Assembly: GCF_006363895.1 (NCBI RefSeq)
Contig: NZ_CP040953.1
Length of the DNA: 64,000 nt
Origin: Methylopumilus universalis
GTDB taxonomy: Bacteria; Pseudomonadota; Gammaproteobacteria; Burkholderiales; Methylophilaceae
Strand: one strand, 5' to 3'
Part shown: positions 52,657-61,438 of the stretch, one piece after another
How positions within the stretch are numbered: position 1 is the stretch's first letter
Layout: each line of letters opens with the position of its first letter
The notes under the pieces: model-generated
The model's input: the letters and a program-made list of their open reading frames with translations, nothing else
Database searches by the model: none
What the model was told of the DNA's origin: nothing
Translations under genes and position numbers: made by a program

Positions 52657-53203
52657 TATTTTTTAATGTAACTAGATGGTAAAAGACATTGCCTGCTTTT
52701 CTTTTTTTAATAATTTTAAATAAACTATATTCATTTAAGCTCACTTCTGATTCAAAGTATATTAGCCCATCCGCCGTTAAATGGTTAGCTAATTGAGGAA
52801 ATAATTTACCTTCCCAGCCCTCATTAAAAGGTGGATCGCAGAAAATAATATCGAACTTAGTATTATTCTTCTCAAGAAACATGAGCGCATCCGTGAGCAG
52901 AAGAGACGCTCGGTCAGCTTGTAGAAGTTTTTTATTTTCTTGAATTGTTTTAAAAACCTGAGGGGATTTCTCAACCATAACTACATTTAGAGCGCCTCTG
53001 GAAAGAGATTCAAAGCCGATGACACCGGAGCCCGAAAAGAGATCTAAACAAACTTTACCGGTTAAATCCTGTTCTAACCAATTAAATAGAGTTTCTCTAA
53101 CTCTGCCAGGGGTAGGCCGCAGTCCTGGAGAATCAATAAAAGAAATATTTTTTCTTTTCCACTCTCCGCCAATAATTTTGACTTGATTTTTTACTGTCTT
53201 CAA
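52643..53203 (-). CDS. rsmD: 16S rRNA (guanine966-N2)-methyltransferase
   Basis: Methylates G966 of 16S rRNA. 186 residues with the entry motif LRPTPGRVRETLFNWL near 27-42, the SAM loop CLDLFSGSGVIGFESLSRGA near 52-71 and the catalytic DPPFNEGW near 121-128. It follows the M16 peptidase gene by 3 bp. Confidence 0.95.
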   Translation of the reverse strand: MKTVKNQVKIIGGEWKRKNISFIDSPGLRPTPGRVRETLFNWLEQDLTGKVCLDLFSGSGVIGFESLSRGALNVVMVEKSPQVFKTIQENKKLLQADRASLLLTDALMFLEKNNTKFDIIFCDPPFNEGWEGKLFPQLANHLTADGLIYFESEVSLNEYSLFKIIKKRKAGNVFYHLVTLKNNDSI

Positions 53204-53206
53204 AAA

Positions 53207-54511
53207 CTATTCTGCACCAACAATTATGGTCGTAAGTTTATTAGGATCAATTTTATTTTTAAATGCTGTCTTTATTTGGCTAGTAGTAACTTTATTAATT
53301 TCTTGTATGTAAGTATCTATATAAGATATAGGTAGGTTATAGAAAGCAATCATACTTAGATAATCAACAATTTTTGCATTGCTATCCAACCTTAAAGGGA
53401 ATCCCCCGACCAAATTTTGTTTAGCAGCAATAAGTTCTTTTTCAGTAGGTCCATCATCGATAAATTTTTTAATCGTGCTATTTACAATAGTAAGCGCTTC
53501 ATCTGCTTGTTCTTTTTTAGTTTGCAACCCAATTTCAAGGGGGCCTTCAGCGTAGAGAGGCATAAAGTAACTATAGACACTATAAACTAGTCCTTTTTTT
53601 TCCCTGACCTCTTCAGTTAGCCTTGATACAAAACCACCACCTCCTAAAATATAATTACCAACATAAAGAGGAAAATAATCTTTATCTCCGCGCTTTAATG
53701 CAGGCATGCCCATCAATATATGCGCCTGTTTTGCAGGATGTTGTATTTTTTTAACACCAACATAATTTGAAGCCGTTACAGGACTGATTTTATGTTTTGT
53801 ATTTCCTTGAGGCAATCCTTGGCTGATTGATTCAGTTATTTTTTTAGCTTCATCAATATTAAGATCACCAACAATTACAATAGAAGCTTCGGATGATAAA
53901 TAATAGTTTTTATAGAACTGTTTCAAATCTTCTTGATTTAACTTTTGAAGCGTCTCGATGCTACCTGCTTCATCATGCGCATAGGGATGTTCACCATATA
54001 TAGATTTCATGAATGCCAAATTAGCAATTGCTTCCGGCTGAGTCATGGCTTGCTTAATGCTTGCAATAAATCTATTTTTTTCTCTGTCTATCACTGGCAC
54101 TGGAAAATCGGGCGAATGAATTACATTTTTAAAAAGAGTAAGCGCTTTGTCCTTTTGAGAAGAGGAGCTTAGTGTTCTTAATTTAAAATAGGCTCTGTCG
54201 AGATCAACATCCCCTTTAATGACTGCGCCAATATCTGAAAATTGATTAGCTAACTTTTCCTCATTAATGCCTCCAGCTCCCAAATTCATAAGGTGACGAG
54301 TTAAATTAGCAAGACCTTCTTTGCCAGCAGGATCTTGGGCGCTACCTGCAAAAAAATTTATATTGATATCAAGTATAGGAAGGTCATGATTCTCAACAAA
54401 AAAAACTTTTGTCCCTGCTTGTGTATTCCATGTATCAATTTTTAATGCAGCAAAAGAATTTTGCATAAACCATACAAACAAGAAAATAATTTGAATTAAT
54501 TTAATGAACAT
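53207..54511 (-). CDS. M16-family peptidase-like subunit lacking the zinc motif
   Basis: An exported protein of 434 residues with an N-terminal signal (residues about 1-21, ending near SFAA). The M16 fold is clear (DINFFAGSAQDPAGKEGLANLT near 50; GGGGFVSRLTEEVREKKGLVYSVYS near 285-309). Where active members have HxxEH it reads TRHLMN, so catalytic residues are missing. Its R/Y pair for substrate binding remains. It probably forms a heterodimer with the active partner encoded just upstream, overlapping by 11 bases. Confidence 0.9.
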   Translation of the reverse strand: MFIKLIQIIFLFVWFMQNSFAALKIDTWNTQAGTKVFFVENHDLPILDININFFAGSAQDPAGKEGLANLTRHLMNLGAGGINEEKLANQFSDIGAVIKGDVDLDRAYFKLRTLSSSSQKDKALTLFKNVIHSPDFPVPVIDREKNRFIASIKQAMTQPEAIANLAFMKSIYGEHPYAHDEAGSIETLQKLNQEDLKQFYKNYYLSSEASIVIVGDLNIDEAKKITESISQGLPQGNTKHKISPVTASNYVGVKKIQHPAKQAHILMGMPALKRGDKDYFPLYVGNYILGGGGFVSRLTEEVREKKGLVYSVYSYFMPLYAEGPLEIGLQTKKEQADEALTIVNSTIKKFIDDGPTEKELIAAKQNLVGGFPLRLDSNAKIVDYLSMIAFYNLPISYIDTYIQEINKVTTSQIKTAFKNKIDPNKLTTIIVGAE

Positions 54512-55865
54512 GAGGCCGCCCCTTCGGTAAGGTAGCTTCCGTCATTGGCTGAGGGTCGAGAATTACTATAGATAATTTATCTCGAGTTAAGTATTTCGTA
54601 GCTACATTTTTTATTTGTTCAGAAGTAACGCTATTTACTTTTTCAATATAACCATCACTTAAGTGAAATGAATAACCCATTGTTTCAAGTTGACCAATTT
54701 CCATCGCCATCCCGAACATTGAGTCTTTTTGGTATACATCGCTTGCGATGACCATAGATTTAACTCTATCTAATTCTTCCTGGGTTACGCCATCTTTTTT
54801 AATTTTCTCAATTTCTTGGAGCAATGCATTTTCAAGCTCATTGATCTTCTTAAAGTCATTTGGAGTGCCCTCTAACTCAAAAAGACTAATTCTTCCTCTG
54901 GATGTTGAGTCATATCCAGCGCTCACATTCACTGCCAAACGTTGATTTCTGACAATGTTTTGATTAAGTCTTGATGAACCATTCCCAGCCAGAATATTAG
55001 ATAACATCTCTAAGGCATAAGGCTCCCAAGATGATTCATTATTGCCCAAAGGATCCATTAGAGTTGGTGCTTGATAGCCCATTAATAGATAGGATAATTC
55101 ACTTGGCGCCTTAATAACCGATCTTCTTTCACCAATTTGTTTAGGCTCAACCTGAGGTTTTCTTTCTGGAATTTTTCGTGCAGGAATTTTTTCAAAATAC
55201 TTCTTTGCTAAATTAAGTACATCATTAGCTTGAATATCTCCAACTACTACAAGAATTGCATTGTTGGGTGCATACCAGTTTTGATACCATTCTCTCGCAT
55301 CTTCTACTGTCATGTTTTCTAAATCATTCATCCATCCAACTACGGGCCTGCTATATGGGTGAGATTTAAAAACTGTTGACGCAAATTGTTCTTTTACTTG
55401 TGAAGTTGGTTTATCGTCAGTCCTCCATCTTCGCTCCTCCATTACAACCTTAATTTCCTTATCGAATTCTTCCTTAGATAAATTAAGATTTTGCATGCGA
55501 TCGGCCTCTAACCTGAATGAAAGTTCAAGATTTGATTTCTCAAGCTGCTGGAAATAACAGGTATAGTCGGCGCCTGTAAATGCATTTTCTTTTCCACCTG
55601 CCTTTGCGATCAACCTTGAAAACTCACCAGCCTTAATTTTCTTGGTTCCTTTAAACATCATATGCTCGAGAACATGAGCTACTCCAGTTTTCCCATTCAC
55701 CTCATCAAGACTCCCTGCTCGATACCAAACCTGAGATACAACCACAGGTGAGCGATGATCTTCTCTCACAAAAACTTTTAACCCATTGGAAAGCTTAAAT
55801 TCTTGAGTTTGTGCTAAGAGCAAACTTGGAAACAACAACAAAAGAAGTAAAATATTTTTTAACAA
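54501..55865 (-). CDS. Zinc peptidase of the M16 family (active subunit)
   Basis: A periplasmic M16 metallopeptidase of 454 residues with a signal peptide (about 1-18, LLLAQ). The inverted zinc motif HxxEH is present as HVLEHMMFKG near residues 65-74, with the third ligand glutamate expected near 140-145 (KEIKVVMEERRWR). GNGSSRLNQNIVRNQRLAVNVSAGYD near 290-315 corresponds to the C-terminal domain. With the inactive partner downstream it matches the two-subunit architecture of bacterial M16B peptidases. Substrate unknown. Confidence 0.92.
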   Translation of the reverse strand: MLKNILLLLLLFPSLLLAQTQEFKLSNGLKVFVREDHRSPVVVSQVWYRAGSLDEVNGKTGVAHVLEHMMFKGTKKIKAGEFSRLIAKAGGKENAFTGADYTCYFQQLEKSNLELSFRLEADRMQNLNLSKEEFDKEIKVVMEERRWRTDDKPTSQVKEQFASTVFKSHPYSRPVVGWMNDLENMTVEDAREWYQNWYAPNNAILVVVGDIQANDVLNLAKKYFEKIPARKIPERKPQVEPKQIGERRSVIKAPSELSYLLMGYQAPTLMDPLGNNESSWEPYALEMLSNILAGNGSSRLNQNIVRNQRLAVNVSAGYDSTSRGRISLFELEGTPNDFKKINELENALLQEIEKIKKDGVTQEELDRVKSMVIASDVYQKDSMFGMAMEIGQLETMGYSFHLSDGYIEKVNSVTSEQIKNVATKYLTRDKLSIVILDPQPMTEATLPKGRPHVH

Positions 55866-55958
55866 CGCGTCTCGTCCTTGGATGATTTAGCTATTATAAT
55901 GAATATGAATGTTTCGTAGACTTTTCTTTATCTCATTAAGTTCTTAAAATTTTAAAAA

Positions 55959-57125
55959 ATGTTTGAATTCCTAAAAAAAATCATTAAAAAAGATAGCCCA
56001 GAGAAAAAGCCTGCGGTAAAAAAAGAAGTTGTTAAAAAACCAGAGAAGAAGACCTCTGCTGCACCCAAACAAATAGTTACTAAAACACCCAATCTCCCAA
56101 AAAAGAAAAAAGCTTTAAAACCTGAGTCCTCAATTAAGCCTCTTCCAAAAGCTTTAAAAAATAAACCTCCCGAGATTAAAGAAGAAAAAGCGCCTCCAAA
56201 AGAAGAGAAAAAAGGTGGTTTTTTTGGTTTTGCAGACAAGATAAAGAAGGGTCTTACTAAGACCAGAGAAAAGTTAACAACCGAACTTACCTCTTTATTC
56301 ACTGGCAAAAAAATTGATGAGGCCCTTTTTGAAGAGTTAGAAACTATATTACTTACCTCTGATGTGGGTATTTCGGCTACCACTTACCTTCTTAATAGCA
56401 TAAGGGCCTCGATCAAAAAAAATAAGATTGAAAATGCAGATGAGATTAAAGGCTTGCTTAAAGAAAAATTAATCGAACTGTTAACACCTATTGAAAATCC
56501 ACTTGTATTACAAGGCACAAGCCCTTTTGTTATTATGGTAGTTGGAGTTAACGGTGCAGGCAAAACAACCACCATTGGAAAGCTGACTAAAATTTTTCTT
56601 GAAGAAAATAAGTCTGTCTTAATTGCTGCAGGCGATACTTTTCGTGCAGCCGCCACAGAGCAGCTTGAAGTTTGGGGCGAAAGAAATAATGTACACGTTG
56701 TTTCACAAGCTTCCGGTGATCCAAGTGCTGTAATTTTCGATGCAATCAATTCTGCAAAAGCAAAAAATATTGATATTGTTATTGCTGACACAGCAGGAAG
56801 ATTGCCGACCCAGAAACATTTAATTGATGAAATTACAAAAATTAAACGTGTAATTAATAAATGTCATTTGGAAGCTCCCCATGAAATTCTTCTCGTTTTA
56901 GATGCTAATACTGGCCAAAATGCTATCAGTCAGCTCAAAATATTTAATGAAGCCTTAGGAATTACAGGTCTTGCTTTAACTAAGCTTGACGGTACAGCCA
57001 AAGGAGGCGTAATTGCAGCTATCGCTAAAGAACAACCTACCCCATTAAGATATGTTGGTGTAGGAGAGTCTATAGATGATCTAAAAGTTTTTAATGCACA
57101 AGAGTATGTTGATGCACTTTTTTAA
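55959..57125 (+). CDS. ftsY: Signal recognition particle receptor FtsY
   Basis: Docks SRP-ribosome complexes at the membrane. 388 residues: the first 85 or so are Lys/Pro/Glu-rich and low complexity (A domain), then the N domain and the GTPase G domain with GVNGAGKTTTIGKL near 197-210, DTFRAAATEQL near 228, DTAGRLPTQ near 277 and TKLDGTAKGG near 342. It heads the ftsY-ftsE-ftsX-rpoH cluster. Confidence 0.96.
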   Translation: MFEFLKKIIKKDSPEKKPAVKKEVVKKPEKKTSAAPKQIVTKTPNLPKKKKALKPESSIKPLPKALKNKPPEIKEEKAPPKEEKKGGFFGFADKIKKGLTKTREKLTTELTSLFTGKKIDEALFEELETILLTSDVGISATTYLLNSIRASIKKNKIENADEIKGLLKEKLIELLTPIENPLVLQGTSPFVIMVVGVNGAGKTTTIGKLTKIFLEENKSVLIAAGDTFRAAATEQLEVWGERNNVHVVSQASGDPSAVIFDAINSAKAKNIDIVIADTAGRLPTQKHLIDEITKIKRVINKCHLEAPHEILLVLDANTGQNAISQLKIFNEALGITGLALTKLDGTAKGGVIAAIAKEQPTPLRYVGVGESIDDLKVFNAQEYVDALF

Positions 57126-57140
57126 AATCGGCTTTTATCA

Positions 57141-57803
57141 ATGATTAAATTTGACCAGGTTCATAAAAGATATCCGGGAAATTTAGGGGCATTACAAAAT
57201 ATTACTTTTGAAATTAATGCTGGTGAGCTGGTTTTTGTTACCGGTCCCTCAGGAGCAGGAAAATCAACACTATTAAAATTAATAACGGCCATTGAACCTG
57301 CTACTCATGGAACGATTATTTTCGAGAATCAAAATTTGGGCCAAGTAAAAAATGCTTCTATTCCTTACATTAGGAGAAAATTTGGTTTAGTTTTTCAAGA
57401 CCATAAACTTTTATATGATCGCAATTGTTTTGAAAATATTACGCTAGCATTAGAAATTAACGAAGTAGAGGTCAATGATATCAGAGGTCGTGTTCGGGCA
57501 GCATTAGACAAGGTTGGATTGCTAAACCGAGAAAAATCAATGCCAATTAGCTTATCAGGTGGCGAACAGCAACGTCTCGCTATTGCGAGAGCTATTGCAT
57601 GTAGGCCTTCCATTCTTCTTGCAGACGAGCCTACAGGAAATTTAGATAAAAAATATGCAGATGAAATTATGAGTCTCTTTTACAGTTTTCAAGAGCTTGG
57701 TGTAACCGTAATTATTGCAACACATGAAATGCCAATAGTTTCAAAAAAACATAAACAACTTTATTTGCAAGACGGCAATCTCATAAAAATTACTGAGCAA
57801 TAA
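57141..57803 (+). CDS. ftsE: Cell-division ABC ATPase FtsE
   Basis: The ATPase of FtsEX, which links Z-ring constriction to peptidoglycan hydrolases. 220 residues: Walker A GPSGAGKST near 35-43, signature LSGGEQQRLAIARAIA near 138-153, Walker B ILLADEPTGNLD near 158-169. Contiguous with ftsX, whose ATG follows the stop codon directly. Confidence 0.97.
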   Translation: MIKFDQVHKRYPGNLGALQNITFEINAGELVFVTGPSGAGKSTLLKLITAIEPATHGTIIFENQNLGQVKNASIPYIRRKFGLVFQDHKLLYDRNCFENITLALEINEVEVNDIRGRVRAALDKVGLLNREKSMPISLSGGEQQRLAIARAIACRPSILLADEPTGNLDKKYADEIMSLFYSFQELGVTVIIATHEMPIVSKKHKQLYLQDGNLIKITEQ

Positions 57804-58700
57804 ATGAGCTATTTAACTAGTCACTATCAGATGTTTCTTAAAGCGCTTCAGCGAAGTCATGCATCATTACTTTCTACACTTATGATGTTTTTAGTCATAG
57901 GCGTTACCTTTATATTACCGAGCATATCTTTTCTTGTAGTACAAAATTTAAAATCTATTTCTGAGACCATTCAGCATGAATCACAAATAAGTATTTTTTT
58001 AAAAAAAGACACTTCATCTGATGCTAAAAATAAAATTGAAAAAGAATTAAAAAATCGTTCCGAAATTAATAGCTTTCATTTTGTGAAAAAAGAAGAGGCT
58101 TGGCCTAAGCTCCAAAAATCGATGGGCTTTAATGATTCAAATAATGGGCTGTCTGAAAATCCATTACCTGATGCCTTCTTTATTTCTCCCAATACAGTGA
58201 ATCCAAATCAAATCGTGGACCTAAAATCATTCATAGAAAAACTTGATGGTGTAGATCAAGTAGTTGTTGATACAGGATGGGTTAAAAAATTGAACTCGGT
58301 CCTTCATTTGGCAAATAAAGCTATTCTTTTGGCTTCAGTTTTACTTGCTTCTATGCTTACGGTAGTTATTGGAAATACAATTCGTCTTCAAATGACTTCC
58401 CACCATGAAGAAATTGAACTGAGTAAATTAATTGGCGCAACTAATCAATTTATTAGAAGGCCTTTTTTATACAGCGGATTTATTTACGGGCTTGGCGGTG
58501 GATTAACTGCTGCCATCGCACTCAAATTAATTGTAATTTTCTTAAATCAAACCGTTATTGAGGTTGAAGCTCTTTATGGAGCTCAATTTAGTATTATTGA
58601 CTTAAAACCTTTGGAGTATTTATTCATCGTAGGCGGCTCGATTTTGATCGCTGTCGCAGCATCTTTCATATCCATTAATCAATCGATTAAGAAATTCTAG
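57804..58700 (+). CDS. ftsX: Cell-division membrane protein FtsX
   Basis: The membrane partner of FtsE. 298 residues with four membrane segments (about 25-45, 175-195, 220-245, 268-288) and a large periplasmic loop between the first two that contacts amidase activators. HHEEIELSKLIGATNQFIRRPFLYSG near 210-235 is the FtsX permease signature. Confidence 0.95.
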   Translation: MSYLTSHYQMFLKALQRSHASLLSTLMMFLVIGVTFILPSISFLVVQNLKSISETIQHESQISIFLKKDTSSDAKNKIEKELKNRSEINSFHFVKKEEAWPKLQKSMGFNDSNNGLSENPLPDAFFISPNTVNPNQIVDLKSFIEKLDGVDQVVVDTGWVKKLNSVLHLANKAILLASVLLASMLTVVIGNTIRLQMTSHHEEIELSKLIGATNQFIRRPFLYSGFIYGLGGGLTAAIALKLIVIFLNQTVIEVEALYGAQFSIIDLKPLEYLFIVGGSILIAVAASFISINQSIKKF

Positions 58701-58756
58701 CCATATAACCTATTGTATTTATTAGGTTAATTTATTATTTAAGGAACCTTATTAGG

Positions 58757-58783
58757 CTAGCACTCTCTAAGGAAGAGTGCTAA
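58757..58783 (+). promoter_or_regulatory. CIRCE operator (HrcA site) in front of rpoH
   Basis: CTAGCACTC, nine bases, then GAGTGCTAA. This matches the CIRCE consensus TTAGCACTC-N9-GAGTGCTAA at 17 of 18 arm positions. It lies 44 bases before the rpoH ATG. A -10-like TTTAAT (58791-58796) just downstream means a bound HrcA would cover the promoter. Confidence 0.93.
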
Positions 58784-58826
58784 AATTGTGTTTAATAATG
58801 AAGTTTTTACAAAGGATTCTAATAAA

Positions 58827-59687
58827 ATGTCTTTGGATTTAAGCTTGTCTACATTGGGTTCAATTGATAGCTACGACCGCTATATGCAATCCATCAGAAC
58901 CATTCCTTCGCTCACTGCGGAAGAAGAGATGGCCCTTGGCATGCGCCTTAAAAAATCAAACGATCTCGAGGCTGCGAAAACCCTCATTTTGTCGCACTTA
59001 AAATTAGTAGCTAAAGTAGCTAAAGGCTATTCTGGTTACGGGCTCCCTCAGTCAGACTTAGTTCAAGAAGGCAATATAGGCCTAATGAAAGCTGTAAAAA
59101 GATTTGATCCTGAAAGGGGTGTAAGGCTTGTATCTTTTGCAATCTACTGGATTAAAGCTGAAATTCAAGAATACATTGTTAAAAACTGGCGTTTAGTTAA
59201 AACAGCCACTACAAAAGCACAACGTAAGTTGTTTTTTAATCTACGAAGCATGAAGAAAACTCTTCAACCGCTTAAATCCGATGAGATTAATTCGATCGCA
59301 AAAGAGCTTAATGTGAAGCCTGAAGATGTGCGCGAAATGGAATATCGCTTTAATGGGAATGAAATTTCATTAGATTATGGATCTGAAGAATCAGAAGATG
59401 ATGTTTATAGACCCATCGCTTACCTAAAAGATGAGGCGCCTGAACCATCAGAACAAATGGAAATAGACCAATCTGAAAGTAATAGTCTGTCTACCCTTAA
59501 AACAGCGCTTTTATCGCTCGATGAAAGAAGTCGTCTTATTTTAGAGGAAAGATGGCTTAAAGATAAAGACGCCTCAACTCTTCACGAACTTGCGGATAAG
59601 CTTGGCGTGTCTGCTGAAAGAATTAGACAGATCGAACAATCAGCAATGAAAAAAATTAAATCGTTACTACAATCTTCTATTCATTAA
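58827..59687 (+). CDS. rpoH: RNA polymerase heat-shock sigma factor RpoH (sigma-32)
   Basis: Directs polymerase to heat-shock promoters such as those of grpE and dnaK here. Region 2 is AAKTLILSHLKLVAKVAKGYSGYGLPQSDLVQEGNIGLMKAVKRFDP, followed by the RpoH box region TKAQRKLFFNLR near residues 130-141. The region 4 helix-turn-helix (LHELADKLGVSAERIRQIEQSAMKKIK) is near the C-terminus. I chose ATG at 58827 (286 residues) because AAAGGA stands 10 bases upstream. A GTG at 58788, also in frame, would abut the CIRCE element and overlap the likely -10. Confidence 0.94.
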   Translation: MSLDLSLSTLGSIDSYDRYMQSIRTIPSLTAEEEMALGMRLKKSNDLEAAKTLILSHLKLVAKVAKGYSGYGLPQSDLVQEGNIGLMKAVKRFDPERGVRLVSFAIYWIKAEIQEYIVKNWRLVKTATTKAQRKLFFNLRSMKKTLQPLKSDEINSIAKELNVKPEDVREMEYRFNGNEISLDYGSEESEDDVYRPIAYLKDEAPEPSEQMEIDQSESNSLSTLKTALLSLDERSRLILEERWLKDKDASTLHELADKLGVSAERIRQIEQSAMKKIKSLLQSSIH

Positions 59688-59755
59688 TTATTTAATTTTT
59701 ACCAAAAAAGCCAATAGAACTCCGATAATATAGTTTTTTTAGGCTTCCTCATAAA

Positions 59756-60136
59756 GTGACAACAAGTAACGCTAAAATATACCCTTTAGAAATTAAGCTT
59801 CATCAGTCGTCTAAGCTGTTAGAAATTAAATTTAACAATCTAACCGAATGCATGCTTTCATGCGAATTTCTAAGAGTGCATTCTCCGTCCGCTGAGGTAA
59901 GAGGTCACGGGCCAGGGCAAGAAACACTTCAAGTACAAAAAGAAAATGTCACCATTGAAAATATTGAGCCCATCGGCCAGTACGCAATTAAATTAATATT
60001 TTCAGACGGCCATAATACAGGCATATATACCTGGGATTATCTTTATGAACTTGCTGCAACTTATGATGCGCTCTGGGAAGAGTATTTAAGAAAATTATCT
60101 GTAGCGGGTATTCAAAGAACAAAAACGCATGCCTAA
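59756..60136 (+). CDS. DUF971 (gamma-butyrobetaine-hydroxylase-like N-terminal domain) protein
   Basis: A 126-residue protein of the DUF971 / GBBH-like_N family: PLEIKLHQSSKLLEIKF, LSCEFLRVHSPSAEVRGHGPGQ near 44-60 and SDGHNTGIYTWDYLYELA near 88-105 are the signature. It commonly precedes ubiE in betaproteobacteria, as here with an 8-base overlap. The molecular role is unsettled; a link to iron-sulfur or quinone metabolism has been suggested for relatives. GTG start, no Shine-Dalgarno seen. Confidence 0.88.
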   Translation: MTTSNAKIYPLEIKLHQSSKLLEIKFNNLTECMLSCEFLRVHSPSAEVRGHGPGQETLQVQKENVTIENIEPIGQYAIKLIFSDGHNTGIYTWDYLYELAATYDALWEEYLRKLSVAGIQRTKTHA

Positions 60137-60881
60137 TAAAAAAACACATTTTGGCTATAGTGAAGTAGATGAAACGGAAAAAGCCAGCAAGGTAGCTTCT
60201 GTTTTTCATTCTGTGGCATCAAATTATGATCTGATGAATGATCTGATGTCATTTGGAATGCATCATATTTGGAAAAAATTTCTTGTAAATACTTCTAACG
60301 TAAAGAAAAATGCACGGATTCTTGATATTGCAGGTGGAACAGCTGACTTGTCTATTCTTCTTGCAAAAAAAATAGGGGTGCAATCATCTGATTTTAAAGG
60401 GCAGATGATACATTCTGATATTAATTTATCCATGCTAAACATTGGTCGTGATAAATTAATTGATCAAGGTATTTTTATACCTTCTATATTATGCGATGCG
60501 GAATCACTCCCCTTTCCTGATAATTATTTCGACTGCGTCACAATAGGCTTTGGTATTCGTAATATGACCGACAAAAAAAGAGCATTAAAAGAAATTTATC
60601 GCGTCTTATCTCCTGGCGGAAAAATTTTGATCCTAGAATTTTCAAAAGTTTGGAAGCCACTACAGTTTTTTTATGATCAATTTTCTTTTAAATTACTGCC
60701 AAAATTAGGTAAGTTATTTGCTAAAGATGAATCAAGTTATCAATACCTCGTCGAATCGATAAGAATGCATCCTGATCAAGAATCATTAAAAACCATGATG
60801 GAAGCAGAGTCTTTTTTAAAAGTGGAATATCTGAATTTGTCTTCGGGTGTAGTTGCTATACATATGGGATATAAATTTTGA
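60129..60881 (+). CDS. ubiE: Ubiquinone/menaquinone C-methyltransferase
   Basis: The C-methylation step of ubiquinone synthesis. 250 residues with SNYDLMNDLMSFGMHHIWKKF near 33-53, SAM motif ILDIAGGTADLSILLA near 66-81, and FGIRNMTDKKRALKEIYRVLSPGGKILILEFSK near 146-178 in the UbiE signature. Overlaps ubiJ by 4 bases. Confidence 0.96.
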   Translation: MPNKKTHFGYSEVDETEKASKVASVFHSVASNYDLMNDLMSFGMHHIWKKFLVNTSNVKKNARILDIAGGTADLSILLAKKIGVQSSDFKGQMIHSDINLSMLNIGRDKLIDQGIFIPSILCDAESLPFPDNYFDCVTIGFGIRNMTDKKRALKEIYRVLSPGGKILILEFSKVWKPLQFFYDQFSFKLLPKLGKLFAKDESSYQYLVESIRMHPDQESLKTMMEAESFLKVEYLNLSSGVVAIHMGYKF

Positions 60882-61438
60882 TCATTGACACAATTAAAAC
60901 AAAACTCACTAACCATTTATTTCAACAAAATGAGTGGTTAAAAAAAGGTCTTACCAAGCATAGATCAAAATCTATTTTATTTAATGTAGGGCCCATTCAT
61001 TACGCATTAATAATTAATGAGAGCGGCCTCCCAGAATATAGAGATCAAATCGATACCTATGATGCAGAAATTAAATTATCTATATCCTCAGCAATTGAAC
61101 TTATGCGTGGAAATAAAAAAGCTTACATTGAAATTAAAGGTGATATCGAGTTTGCCACGCTTATGAGTAACTTATTAAGAGATGTTGAGTGGGATTATGA
61201 AGATGATTTGAGTGAGATTATTGGAGATATTCCAGCATACCATCTCGTAAAACTTGCGAAAAAAGTAGTAACTTCAACAAAAGAAACATCATTTAATATT
61301 GCAGACACATTTAAAGAGTACTGGCTCGAAGAGAAGCCAATGATTGCTAAGAAAAGAGTAGTAGAACAATTTAATAATGAAGTTGACCGTTTGCGATTTG
61401 ACGTGGATCGTTTAGAACTTAGGCTTAAAAAGCTATGA
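60878..61438 (+). CDS. ubiJ: Ubiquinone biosynthesis accessory protein UbiJ
   Basis: A 186-residue SCP2-domain lipid-binding protein that organises the aerobic ubiquinone complex. The SCP2 domain spans about residues 12-105 (SILFNVGPIHYALIINESGLPEY; IEIKGDIEFATLMSNLLRDVEWDYEDDLSEIIGD), followed by a C-terminal helix with coiled-coil heptads. The start is TTG overlapping the ubiE stop. Flanking ubiE and ubiB makes the assignment firm despite weak conservation. Confidence 0.9.
   Translation: MIIDTIKTKLTNHLFQQNEWLKKGLTKHRSKSILFNVGPIHYALIINESGLPEYRDQIDTYDAEIKLSISSAIELMRGNKKAYIEIKGDIEFATLMSNLLRDVEWDYEDDLSEIIGDIPAYHLVKLAKKVVTSTKETSFNIADTFKEYWLEEKPMIAKKRVVEQFNNEVDRLRFDVDRLELRLKKL

Noticed and set aside
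55952..56791. Two long minus-strand open frames (143 and 135 codons) opposite ftsY
   Set aside because: They mirror the Lys-rich and GTPase parts of ftsY, have low-complexity or Ile/Ser-rich translations, no ribosome-binding site and no family resemblance.
58788..58826. GTG at 58788 as the rpoH start
   Set aside because: It would place the start inside the CIRCE/-10 region without a Shine-Dalgarno; ATG at 58827 with AAAGGA upstream matches RpoH proteins better.
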